Source: Gluconobacter potus (GTDB taxonomy: Bacteria > Pseudomonadota > Alphaproteobacteria > Acetobacterales > Acetobacteraceae). Taken from it: 64,000 nucleotides of DNA. The translations under genes and the position numbers were made by a program. The stretch is taken from contig NZ_JABCQF010000001.1 of the NCBI RefSeq assembly GCF_015244705.1, forward strand, positions 852,401 to 916,400, in the 5' to 3' direction. The notes below the pieces were generated by a model. That model had not been told where the DNA came from. It searched no databases and worked only from the letters and a program-made list of their open reading frames with translations. Numbering within the stretch: the first letter of the stretch is position 1; every line of letters begins with the position of its first letter. Shown here piece by piece: positions 16,653 through 24,838 of this stretch.

Positions 16653-17557
16653 GGCAGTCGCCGGAGCCAGACGAGCACGACGGTCTGCGCGGTGAGCCAG
16701 CCCAGGCAGGCGGCAATCAGCGGCAGGGCGCCAAGCTCTTCGAGAAGGAGGCGGGGCAGGACATGCAGGGTGTTCCACCAGCTGGCCAGCATGGTCTGCC
16801 ATGTTGTCGCAGGCAGTGCGGCCGGCCCTGCGTCATGTGAGAAGGGCGCCAGTTTTCGCGCGAGCATGGTGATGACCGGGCTCAGGAAGAACAGTCCGGC
16901 GAGGCCCCCGGCGAGGCTCAGAAGGGCGGCCCGGCCTGCAATGCGACTGGAGATCGTTACATCTCCGGCACCAAGGAAATGGACGATCTCGACAGCCTTG
17001 CGCTGGGCCATTACAGAGCGGCGGACGGTCATGCCAACCGACAGGACTGCGATGGCGGCGATAAGGCTGACCGCAAGCCAGGCGCAGGCGACGAGGCTGC
17101 TTCCCAGACCGTTGAGGCGCTCCCCCCAGCGGCGGTCTTCTTCCACGACGGCTTCCGGCAGGGCCTCATGGACGACCTTTCCCAGATCAGGGGTTCCGGT
17201 ATGGGCGACGATCAGGACGACGGGCAGGGAAAGGCCGGTGAGATGCCCGCTGTCCGAGACCTGTCCGAGCCAGGGGGCGAGAAGGGTCTGTACCTGCTGC
17301 GGGGAAAGTTCCCGGACAGTGGTGACATCGGGCGTTTTGTTGAGGGTCTGGATGAGGGCGCGGGTGCGGTCTTCAAGCTGGGGCGTGTCGGACGGGATCT
17401 CGATCGTGGTGGCGTTGCGTGCAGCGCCGGCCCAACCTTCGGCCAGGGTTTGAACGCCTGTCAGCCCGGCGAGCGAGAGCCCGGCCAGGAGAGTCATGAG
17501 TGCGACCAGAAGTGGCAGGCTGCCGGAGCGCAGGCCGGGGGAGACAGGCGCGCTCAT
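16649..17557 (-). CDS. ftsX: Cell division protein FtsX
   Basis: 302-residue permease-like partner of FtsE that links the divisome to peptidoglycan hydrolases. One N-terminal helix (about residues 14-36), a periplasmic domain of roughly 110 residues, then three helices with the FtsX core around RKAVEIVHFLGAGDVTISSRI. Overlaps the ftsE stop by 4 bp, and its own stop overlaps the YdcF-like gene. Confidence 0.9.
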   Translation of the reverse strand: MSAPVSPGLRSGSLPLLVALMTLLAGLSLAGLTGVQTLAEGWAGAARNATTIEIPSDTPQLEDRTRALIQTLNKTPDVTTVRELSPQQVQTLLAPWLGQVSDSGHLTGLSLPVVLIVAHTGTPDLGKVVHEALPEAVVEEDRRWGERLNGLGSSLVACAWLAVSLIAAIAVLSVGMTVRRSVMAQRKAVEIVHFLGAGDVTISSRIAGRAALLSLAGGLAGLFFLSPVITMLARKLAPFSHDAGPAALPATTWQTMLASWWNTLHVLPRLLLEELGALPLIAACLGWLTAQTVVLVWLRRLP

Positions 17558-18255
17558 GTTCCGTCGCTCCGGCGTGCGGCGATTCCGTCCTGAGGATCGG
17601 CCCCCGCGAGTGTGCCGTCCTGAAGGACGATGGACGTGGCTGGAGCTTCGCGGACCAGCGCTTCATTATGGGTTGCGACGATGACGGTCGTGCCCATGTC
17701 CACCAGTTCCTGAAACGTGGCCAGCAGGCGACGGGCCTGCGCGTCCTCAAGGGCATTCGTGGGTTCGTCGGCCAGCAGGACTTCCGGACGGCCGATCAGG
17801 GCGCGGGCGATGGCAGCGCGCTGCTGTTCGCCGCCGGAAAGGGTTCCGGGGCGCTTGTCAGCAAGATGCGCGACGTCTAGCCATTCCAGAACGGCGAAGG
17901 CCTCGCGTCTGGTGTCGCGTTCGGAGGCGCCGCGCAGTCTCAGCGGGAGAGCTACATTGTCGAACACAGTCCATTCCCCGATCAGGCGATAGTCCTGGGG
18001 AACAAACCCGATCCTTCGCCGCAGGTTCCGTAGCGTGGCCCGGCTGGCCTGACTGACGGATACGCCGAGGAGGTCCATCTGACCGGCGGAGGGGCGTGTT
18101 TCGAGCGTCAGGAGGCGCAGCAGACTCGATTTGCCGGCTCCGGAGGGGCCGAGCAGCCAGCGGAACTCCCCCTGCGGGACGGTGAGCGTCAGATTCCGCA
18201 GAACGGGCTGTCCCACGCCGGGGGGCATCATCGAGACATTCAGGAGGCGGATCAT
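17554..18255 (-). CDS. ftsE: Cell division ATP-binding protein FtsE
   Basis: 233-residue ABC ATPase. Walker A LLGPSGAGKSSLLRLL, Q-loop FVPQDYRL, signature LSGGEQQRAAIARAL and Walker B VLLADEPTNALED are all intact, with the H-loop in VATHNEALV. First gene of ftsE-ftsX-ydcF(-plsC). The preceding 123 bp separate it from a divergent zinc-ribbon gene and should hold both promoters. Confidence 0.93.
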   Translation of the reverse strand: MIRLLNVSMMPPGVGQPVLRNLTLTVPQGEFRWLLGPSGAGKSSLLRLLTLETRPSAGQMDLLGVSVSQASRATLRNLRRRIGFVPQDYRLIGEWTVFDNVALPLRLRGASERDTRREAFAVLEWLDVAHLADKRPGTLSGGEQQRAAIARALIGRPEVLLADEPTNALEDAQARRLLATFQELVDMGTTVIVATHNEALVREAPATSIVLQDGTLAGADPQDGIAARRSDGT

Positions 18256-18378
18256 GATGCTTTCATTGAAAAGGCGGGCAATCTATTAACCATTTAATAA
18301 CGATCATTTCGTCATAACAGGCAAGCACACGGATCAGGCTAGGCCGGATCGGAGCCGGCTGTCGAAGGGATTGATTGA

Positions 18379-18867
18379 ATGCGCATTGAATGCCCCCACT
18401 GTCATGCAGTCTTTGAGGTCCCGGAGGCGTTGGCAAAAGGGGTCAAGCGTCTGCGCTGCGCCAACTGCGGAGACAGCTGGGAGCTGGGCGCGCCCGCAGC
18501 TTCGAAACTGGAGGAGGCGTCCGAAGGGGCTGTCGCCGCGCCTGAAGTTTTCGAGGTCCCGGAAGAGGAGGCTGCGCCTGTCGTTGCGGAGTCGCCGGTT
18601 TCCGGAACAGAAGGGACGTTCCGGGCGACCGGGGCCATGGCCAGCCGCAGCAATGCCCGCCGTTCCGCGGTTCTGCATTCGCGCTCGGCCGGAGAGGTAC
18701 AGACGCCCGCGGATACGGCTGGTCCGTCAATGATCGGGTCTACCGGAGCCTGGATTGCAGCCTGGGGCGCCAGTCTTGTTCTGGCAGGATCCGGGGTGGC
18801 CGCGCTGTGGTACTGCAAGGGCGCAGGCGTTTTCGGGTTTCTGCCTGGGGCCGGGCATTTCTCCTGA
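18379..18867 (+). CDS. Zinc-ribbon (MJ0042-type) membrane protein
   Basis: 162 residues. The first 35 form a zinc ribbon, MRIECPHCHAVFEVP...LRCANCGDSWEL, with two CxxC pairs typical of the MJ0042 family in alphaproteobacteria. A Glu/Ala-rich linker follows and a membrane helix lies near residues 120-145 (WIAAWGASLVLAGSGVAALWY). Proteins of this family sit next to ftsEX in many alphaproteobacteria, in my recollection, but have no settled function; regulation or division-linked roles are guesses. Confidence 0.8.
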   Translation: MRIECPHCHAVFEVPEALAKGVKRLRCANCGDSWELGAPAASKLEEASEGAVAAPEVFEVPEEEAAPVVAESPVSGTEGTFRATGAMASRSNARRSAVLHSRSAGEVQTPADTAGPSMIGSTGAWIAAWGASLVLAGSGVAALWYCKGAGVFGFLPGAGHFS

Positions 18868-18879
18868 CCCCTGCGCATC

Positions 18880-19290
18880 TTACATGTTGCGGGCGGCGAG
18901 GGCCGAGACCGTGGCCCCGATCGCGGCGATGGCCATGAGCAGGATACCGTCGAAAATCAGGGAGCCCGGCGTGATGAGGTGAGAGCCGATCTGCAGATGG
19001 TTTGGAAGAGTCCCGGCGACATGGTTCATGATGTCACGGGCCTGCGGATCGGCCGTGGCGGCGCTTGTGGTGATCGCGTTGACGATATGTGGCAGGATGT
19101 ACCAGCCCACTCCCAGAATCAGCAGGAGAGGCGCCAGAAGTTCGGCGATCTGCTGGGCCAGATAGAAGGCGAAATAGCAGACCGACCAGATGCCCGTCCG
19201 GATCATGGAGGACGTGGTGAGCGATGAATCGCTGCGGCTGCTGCGGCCCAGAAGGCGGTCCGTGATATGGGATGGGGGCTGCATGTCCAT
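18880..19290 (-). CDS. Small membrane protein of unknown function
   Basis: 136 residues from ATG 19290 (MDMQPPSHITDRLLG); a second ATG six bases later is equally possible. Two clear membrane segments, at about 43-72 (AFYLAQQIAELLAPLLLILGVGWYILP) and 112-133 near the C-terminus. No family recognised. It converges with the zinc-ribbon gene with only a 12-bp gap and no visible terminator between them. Confidence 0.65.
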   Translation of the reverse strand: MDMQPPSHITDRLLGRSSRSDSSLTTSSMIRTGIWSVCYFAFYLAQQIAELLAPLLLILGVGWYILPHIVNAITTSAATADPQARDIMNHVAGTLPNHLQIGSHLITPGSLIFDGILLMAIAAIGATVSALAARNM

Positions 19291-19406
19291 AGATATGGCT
19301 TCCAGTGGTCCGGCAACGGGAGTTAGTCTTCGCCCCTGAAAACGGACGAATGGTTCACCTCGGACTAGCTGCAAGAGAACGCCAATGCAAACTTTCCCGT
19401 GCTGTC

Positions 19407-21227
19407 ATGCCTTTTCCTGAGTTCGAGATGCCTATGGTGACGTCTAACATGCCCCGGGTGGTCCTTGTGGAGCCCGATTGTGACCATGCCAGGCAGATTG
19501 CCCAGGTTCTGGTCAAGGAGGGGTTTGCCCTGACCTGCGCCACAAGTGGCGAGGAGGCGCTGGGCACGATCGAGGAGACCATGCCGGATCTGGTGGTCGC
19601 CTGTACCGAACTGCCGGGCATGAGTGGTGGCCAGCTGGCGCGGCGGCTGCGGCTGGATGCGCTGACCCGGAACATCCCGATCCTGATGCTGACGGAGGAT
19701 GCCTCTCCAGGTGTGGAGCGTGAGGGGCTGGAGAGCGGCGCGGACGCCTATATTTCCAAGTCGGCCCATCCGGATCTCATGGTGCTGCGGATGCGGGCTC
19801 TGCTGCGGGAAGGGCCGGAACTTCTTCAGGTCGATGAGGCATCCCGTCTGCGCCGGGCGCGGATCGTGATCGTCAATTCTCCGCGTGAGGATGAAGACGA
19901 GGAAGAAGTCGTCGAGGACGTGCCGGAAACCACTCTGGGAGAACTGCTCTGGCGTGACGGGCATACCGTCACCTCCATCGAGCGGTCCGATGATCTGATT
20001 GAGGGCGGCTGGCTTCGGGGGGCGGACAGTCCGGACTGTCTGGTGCTGGAACTGGGCAGCGGGGACGAGGATCTGAAGTTCTGCCGTCTTCTGGATGCGC
20101 GTCGGCAGGCGGTGCTGGAAGCGGGCGGGATTCCGTTCCGGACGCTTGGGATCGTGGAAGCGTCGCGTTTCCGGCGGCAGTCTTCCGGTGAGTTTTTTGA
20201 GGCCGGGATTGATGATCTCGTACCAAGCGATATTGCGCTTGAGGCGCTGGCCATGCGGATCCGGACGCTGGCGCAGCGCAGGATGGCGCAGGACGAGTTT
20301 CGTCAGCAGGAAATCGAGCGTCAGCAGAACGCCCTGACGCTTGAAGCCGCGCGCGCCAAGGCGGAAATGGCCGAGGCGCTGGCGCAGGCCAACATGGAGC
20401 TGGCGCGGACGAACGAGCGGCTTCTTCAGGCGCAGTCCAAGCTCGTGCAAACGGCGAAAATGGCGTCGCTGGGCGAGCTGGTGGCGGGCATTGCGCATGA
20501 GATCAACAATCCGCTGGCCTTTACGATCGCACATGCGGATACGGTGACGCGGACCCTCAAGCGGTTACAGGGTGTGAATGCCTCCGACGAGGCGATGTCC
20601 CTGACGAAAAAGGGGATGTCGCGGCTGGAGTCCATGAAACTCGGTTTGCAGCGGATCCAGAACCTGGTTCTGAGCCTGCGGCGGTTTTCACGGCTGGATG
20701 AAAGCTCGTTCCAGAAGGTTGATGTACCGGCAGCGCTGGAAACCGCGCTGGCTCTTCTGGCGCACAAGCTGGGGCCGGGGATTATCGTGCAGAAGGATCT
20801 TCAGGCGCCGGCCGAACTGGTCTGTCAGCCAGCGTTTCTCAATCAGGTTGTCATGAACATCATTTCCAATGCGGCCGATGCGCTGGCGGACATGTCCACC
20901 GACGGAGATATCGTGCGGGGCAGGATCGTCATTGCCTCGCGTCTGGAAAACGGTCGCTACGAAATGAGTGTGAGTGATGACGGGCCGGGGCTGCCGCCTG
21001 ACCTGCGGACGCGGATCTTCGATCCGTTCTTCACGACCAAGCCCGTGGGAACCGGGACAGGTCTGGGGCTGGCCATTGCCTATAGCGTCATGGAGGCGCA
21101 TGACGGGGTGATTGAGGTAACGGACGCCAATCTGCCGGACGGGCGCGGGATCGGAGCGTGTTTCCGGATGAGTCTGCCCGTTCGCATGACCGAGGAGGGG
21201 CCGGTGGCGACTGGTCGTGCAGCATGA
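19407..21227 (+). CDS. Sensor histidine kinase with two degenerate N-terminal receiver domains
   Basis: 606 residues from ATG 19407; ATGs at 19428, 19434 and 19449 are also possible and no start has a clear ribosome site. Residues about 16-135 form a receiver domain, but the phospho-acceptor Asp is replaced by Cys66 ([15 protein letters not shown]). Residues about 150-300 look like a second receiver with Glu at the acceptor position ([11 protein letters not shown]). A coiled coil (about 300-350) leads to the HisKA box [19 protein letters not shown] and a HATPase domain with SNAADAL, DDGPGLP and GTGLGLAI. No membrane segment, so it is a cytosolic kinase. Its stop overlaps the next kinase start. 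Confidence 0.88.
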   Translation: MPFPEFEMPMVTSNMPRVVLVEPDCDHARQIAQVLVKEGFALTCATSGEEALGTIEETMPDLVVACTELPGMSGGQLARRLRLDALTRNIPILMLTEDASPGVEREGLESGADAYISKSAHPDLMVLRMRALLREGPELLQVDEASRLRRARIVIVNSPREDEDEEEVVEDVPETTLGELLWRDGHTVTSIERSDDLIEGGWLRGADSPDCLVLELGSGDEDLKFCRLLDARRQAVLEAGGIPFRTLGIVEASRFRRQSSGEFFEAGIDDLVPSDIALEALAMRIRTLAQRRMAQDEFRQQEIERQQNALTLEAARAKAEMAEALAQANMELARTNERLLQAQSKLVQTAKMASLGELVAGIAHEINNPLAFTIAHADTVTRTLKRLQGVNASDEAMSLTKKGMSRLESMKLGLQRIQNLVLSLRRFSRLDESSFQKVDVPAALETALALLAHKLGPGIIVQKDLQAPAELVCQPAFLNQVVMNIISNAADALADMSTDGDIVRGRIVIASRLENGRYEMSVSDDGPGLPPDLRTRIFDPFFTTKPVGTGTGLGLAIAYSVMEAHDGVIEVTDANLPDGRGIGACFRMSLPVRMTEEGPVATGRAA

Positions 21228-23161
21228 CTTTCTGGAGTGCCAAAGGGCCGTCGCGCCCGCTGATCCTGCTGGTTGACGATGAGGAGGAGATCCTCGTCGC
21301 CCTGACGGATCTGCTGGAAGACCAGTATGAAATCCTGTCCACCACGGACCCGCTGAAGGCGCTGGATCTGCTGCGGGCGCACAGGGATGTCGCGACCATC
21401 ATTTCTGATCAGCGGATGCCTGGTCTGACCGGAGACCAGCTGCTGATGCAGGCCCGGGCGTTTTCGGATGCCCGCAGCATTCTGCTCACGGGATATGCCG
21501 ATCTGGAAGCGGTCGTCTCCGCCCTGAACCAGGGGCAGGTGCAGGCCTATGTGCACAAGCCCTGGGATTCGGATGCCCTGCGTTCGCTGGTTGGGGAAGT
21601 CACGCAGCACTGTCTGGCGCAGCGGGCCCTGAGGACGGAGCAGGCGCTTTTGCGGGGGCTGATGGAAGCGCTGCCGATCGGGCTCGTCTTTTCGGACCGG
21701 GACGGGCGGTGCATCCGCAGTAATGTGCGGGATGAATCCGAGAGCGGGGCTGAGAACGAGCAGGCCCATTTTCCGGAAAATCTCTGGCCCGAAATCACGG
21801 CCATGCGTGAGGATGTGCGCGTTTCGGGGCAGGAAGAGCGTCTGGTCGGAGAGGTTCTTACGGAAGGAGAGGGCCGTTCTGTCACGCGCTGGCATGAGCT
21901 GACGCGGCTGGTTCTTGCGTGGCCGGAAGGTGCTTCCAGGGCAGATGCCTGGCAGGTCAGCATGGACCGGGATGTGACGTCCCGTGTCGTTATGGAATCA
22001 CGGCTGCGTCAGGCCGAAAAGCTTCAGTCGCTCGGGACGCTGGCTGGCGGTATTGCGCATGATTTCAATAATCTGCTGGCGGCAATTTCAGGGTCTCTCG
22101 AGCTTCTGGAGGATATCGCGGAGTTTGATGAGGCTTCTCTGGCACTGTTGCGCAATGCCGCGGATTCCGCCCAGCGCGGGGCCGTTCTGACGCGGCGGCT
22201 GCTTCAGTTCGGACGTCCGCGCGAGGCACGTCTGTCGGCTGTGTCGCTGGGGCAGTTGCTGCCGGGGCTGACGGATCTTCTGCGTCAGAGCCTCAAAAAG
22301 CGGGGTGTCCCGGCATCGGCGGCCCCATGCGCGCTGTGTGTGGAAGACGTGCCACCGGATCTGCCGCTGGTCTGGTCGGATGCGGACCAGCTTGAAATGG
22401 CGCTCCTGAACCTGTGTGTGAATGCGCGGGATGCCATGGCGGATGGCGGGACGGTGCGGATCAGTGCGCATGTCGTCGAGCAGAAGCGGACAGGTCTTCC
22501 CGCGGAGTGCTGTCCTGACCGGGCCGTGGCGCTGGAGGTCGTGGATGAAGGCGAAGGCATGCCGCCGGAGGTGGCGGCAAGGATTTTTGATCCCTTCTTT
22601 ACGACCAAGGATGTCGGGCGTGGGACCGGGCTGGGTCTGTCCAGCGTGTATGGTTTTCTGAGCCGGAGTTATGGCGAAATCGTTGTTGACAGTGTCGTGG
22701 GCAGGGGGACGCGCATGACGCTGCTGCTTCCCGTGGCGCGGGGCAGTCAGGAACGGGTTGCTGTGCCGCAGCTTCAGGGTGCGAAGCTCGAACGGCGCCT
22801 GAAGGTTCTGGTGCTGGATGATGAAGCGCCGGTGCGGATGGTGACGGCGGGATTCCTGGCCCAGGATGGCCATGAGGTGACGGCTGTGGCCTCGCTGACG
22901 GATGCCCTGAAGCGTGTTGATCTGGCGTCCCCCTTCGAGCTTGCGATCATTGATATGAGGATGCCGGATCATGATGGTCTGGCCTGTGCGGAAGCATTGC
23001 TGAAGGCTGTGCCCGGATTGAGGGTGCTGTTTATCAGTGGGCACACAGATGATATGCCGGCCCCTGAAAACGGGCTTCTTCTGCCGAAGCCCTTTACGCA
23101 GGAAAGCCTGCAGAGGGCCGTTGCCGAAACCATGCGTTCTGTTGACGGTGGTGCGTCATAA
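21224..23161 (+). CDS. Hybrid sensor histidine kinase/response regulator (REC-HisKA-HATPase-REC)
   Basis: 645 residues; ATG overlaps the upstream TGA (ATGA). Domains: N-terminal receiver with VDDEEEI, acceptor Asp in IISDQRMPGLTG and the KPW lysine (about residues 12-130); a PAS-like linker (EALPIGLVFSDRDGRCIRSN); HisKA LAGGIAHDFNNLLAAISG; HATPase with LNLCVNARDAM, DEGEGMP and GTGLGLSSVYGF; C-terminal receiver with VLDDEAPVR, acceptor Asp in AIIDMRMPDHDG and LPKPFT. Both receivers look functional. The N-terminal receiver resembles those of RpfG/HD-GYP-type regulators (ISDQRMPGLTGDQLL). No DNA-binding output gene is adjacent, so the final target is unknown. Confidence 0.9.
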   Translation: MTFWSAKGPSRPLILLVDDEEEILVALTDLLEDQYEILSTTDPLKALDLLRAHRDVATIISDQRMPGLTGDQLLMQARAFSDARSILLTGYADLEAVVSALNQGQVQAYVHKPWDSDALRSLVGEVTQHCLAQRALRTEQALLRGLMEALPIGLVFSDRDGRCIRSNVRDESESGAENEQAHFPENLWPEITAMREDVRVSGQEERLVGEVLTEGEGRSVTRWHELTRLVLAWPEGASRADAWQVSMDRDVTSRVVMESRLRQAEKLQSLGTLAGGIAHDFNNLLAAISGSLELLEDIAEFDEASLALLRNAADSAQRGAVLTRRLLQFGRPREARLSAVSLGQLLPGLTDLLRQSLKKRGVPASAAPCALCVEDVPPDLPLVWSDADQLEMALLNLCVNARDAMADGGTVRISAHVVEQKRTGLPAECCPDRAVALEVVDEGEGMPPEVAARIFDPFFTTKDVGRGTGLGLSSVYGFLSRSYGEIVVDSVVGRGTRMTLLLPVARGSQERVAVPQLQGAKLERRLKVLVLDDEAPVRMVTAGFLAQDGHEVTAVASLTDALKRVDLASPFELAIIDMRMPDHDGLACAEALLKAVPGLRVLFISGHTDDMPAPENGLLLPKPFTQESLQRAVAETMRSVDGGAS

Positions 23162-23218
23162 GAAGCCGGTCCTGCGTTGGCTGGCGGCACTGGGCCTGTG
23201 AATTGGAGATTGTGACAC

Positions 23219-23653
23219 GTGAGTGATGCCTATCTTGTTCCCCAGGAGGACACGGCTGCTGCGGCTATCGAGGAGATCGAGGCCGAACTGGGTCTGTTTG
23301 ATGACTGGATGGAGCGGTATCAGTACATCATCGAGATGGGACGCAAGCTGCCGCCATTTCCGGAAGAGTGGCAGGATGATGCCCATCGTGTTCCGGGCTG
23401 TCAGAGCCAGGTCTGGCTTGAAGCGGTCGAACGGGATGGAAAGCTGTTTTTCGCCGGGGCGTCGGATGCCGCGATCGTTCAGGGGCTCGTGGCGCTTCTG
23501 CTGAGGGTTTATTCCGGCCGTCCGAAATCGGAAATTCTGGAAACAAGCCCTGTGTTTCTGCATGACATGGGACTGGTCAAGGCGCTTTCGACGAACCGTG
23601 GGAACGGGGTCGAGGCCATGGCGCAGGCCATTCAGAAGCGCGCGTCACACTAG
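23219..23653 (+). CDS. sufE: Cysteine desulfuration protein SufE
   Basis: 144 residues starting with GTG at 23219 after TTGGAGATT. SufE accepts persulfide sulfur from the desulfurase SufS for Fe-S cluster assembly. The sulfur-accepting Cys61 lies in the diagnostic HRVPGCQSQVWLE; GLVALLLRVYSGR is the second conserved block. The other suf genes are not in this window. It follows the hybrid kinase by 57 bp and ends at a terminator. Confidence 0.93.
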   Translation: MSDAYLVPQEDTAAAAIEEIEAELGLFDDWMERYQYIIEMGRKLPPFPEEWQDDAHRVPGCQSQVWLEAVERDGKLFFAGASDAAIVQGLVALLLRVYSGRPKSEILETSPVFLHDMGLVKALSTNRGNGVEAMAQAIQKRASH

Positions 23654-23657
23654 AAAT

Positions 23658-23694
23658 AAAAAAACCCGCAGGCTCAAAGCCGGCGGGGTTTTTT
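23658..23694. terminator. Intrinsic terminator after sufE, bidirectional
   Basis: A-run, stem CCCGC...GCGGG with an inner GGCT/AGCC pairing, then six T residues. It lies between the sufE stop and the convergent small secreted-protein gene. Confidence 0.85.
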
Positions 23695-23712
23695 CTTGCA
23701 GAGATTATAATC

Positions 23713-23943
23713 TTACTGCGGATGACTTGCCGACGGAGTGGCGCTGGTCGCAGCTGTCGTGCCATTGGCGGTTGTCGGGCACTTCGTGAACTTCCCTTTT
23801 GCGTCCCGGCAGGGCTTCGGCTTCTGGGGAGCTTCGCATTTCGTGAACTTGCCCTTGTCGTCGCGACAGGGCTTGGCGTGGGCCATCTGGGTACCGAGCG
23901 CCAGAACGGCGAGGGCGGCAACGGAGAGGCGACGGAACGGCAT
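23713..23943 (-). CDS. Small secreted protein with two KPCRD.KGKFTKC repeats
   Basis: 76 residues. A signal peptide (MPFRRLSVAALAVLALGTQMAHA) with a cut likely after AHA at residue 23. The mature part holds two copies of KPCRDxKGKFTKC separated by EAPQKP, then a Thr/Ala/Ser-rich tail. Each repeat has two cysteines nine residues apart, suggesting a small disulfide-bonded loop. No function is known to me. It has its own gap on both sides and ends at the terminator shared with sufE. Confidence 0.75.
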   Translation of the reverse strand: MPFRRLSVAALAVLALGTQMAHAKPCRDDKGKFTKCEAPQKPKPCRDAKGKFTKCPTTANGTTAATSATPSASHPQ

Positions 23944-24050
23944 GGGGTATGATCTCCAGAGCGGTGCCGGGTTACGGGGAACGCGTCCCGGCTTTCAGAA
24001 AAGAATGCAATACGTTGCGAGCGGCGTGCAAGCGGTCTTGTAGCGGGAGA

Positions 24051-24704
24051 CTAGCGGAAACCCTGCTGGTCCACAGGATGGGTCGTGTCCCAGGTGATGT
24101 TCCCCCGATACTGTGCCGTGATGGGCTGTCCGTCCTTAAGGGCCGGGTAGTATCTGGCAAGGCTGAAATAGGCGAGCGAAGCGCGTTGCAGGATGGGCGG
24201 ACCGTCACTGACTGTGCAGTCATGCGCGGCACCCATTGGGTCGATCTGACAGAGGGCGGTGATGTGACCGCCAATTCCGGCAGCGTCGGCGGTTTCGGGA
24301 TAATGGGGCGGAGGCGTATGGGCCTTGTCGAGCATCGGCGTCGTCAGGTCGGGCGAAGCATGGAAGGTGTAGGTCTTCTCCCAGGTGCCGGGCACGGCCA
24401 CGCTGTTCTGGTAGGCGGGCAGGAATGTCGAGCTGTAGGCCATCTGCTCGGCTGCGAGGCCGAAATCCGGTTGTGAGGCGGAAGACTGGCAGTCGGTGGC
24501 TATTCCGGCAGCGCTGATGGTGCAGCGGACATGGGCCGTTCCGCTTTTGTGAAACTCAAGTTCGGCCGGCGGGTAAATGAGAGGGCTGTGATGATGGGGA
24601 TCCAGCATCGCGCCGAGAGGATGGTCTTCGGCCTGTGCGGACAGGCTGCTGCCCGCAAGAAGGAGGGTCAGGGCCAGAAGCGGGCGGATGACGGACAGTC
24701 TCAT
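24051..24704 (-). CDS. Secreted protein with duplicated TonB C-terminal-like domain
   Basis: 217 residues from ATG 24704 with a signal peptide (MRLSVIRPLLALTLLLAGSSLSAQA). Two half-repeats follow: YPPAELEFHKSGTAHVRCTI...GIATDCQ and YPETADAAGIGGHITALCQID..GAAHDCTV, each with the YP...G...C.v...G...dC pattern of TonB C-terminal domains. There is no membrane anchor or Pro-rich spacer, so it is not a normal energy transducer; it may bind a periplasmic or outer-membrane partner. Lies downstream of gcd but beyond gcd's terminator. Confidence 0.7.
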   Translation of the reverse strand: MRLSVIRPLLALTLLLAGSSLSAQAEDHPLGAMLDPHHHSPLIYPPAELEFHKSGTAHVRCTISAAGIATDCQSSASQPDFGLAAEQMAYSSTFLPAYQNSVAVPGTWEKTYTFHASPDLTTPMLDKAHTPPPHYPETADAAGIGGHITALCQIDPMGAAHDCTVSDGPPILQRASLAYFSLARYYPALKDGQPITAQYRGNITWDTTHPVDQQGFR

Positions 24705-24777
24705 GATGTGTCTTTCATCGGGAAGTAACTTTGTTACCCTATGTAACGATTGTATCTTCCGCCAGTCTGCCGGAACG

Positions 24778-24815
24778 AAAAAAGGGGAGATGCCTGATGG
24801 CATCTCCCCTTTTTC
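24778..24815 (-). terminator. Intrinsic terminator of gcd
   Basis: Perfect stem AAAAAAGGGGAGATGCC / GGCATCTCCCCTTTTT (17 nt on the left, 16 on the right) with a TGAT loop, directly downstream of the gcd stop at 24839 on the minus strand. Symmetric, so it could act on either strand. Confidence 0.93.
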
Positions 24816-24838
24816 ATGGCCCCGAGGGTCCTGTCAGA

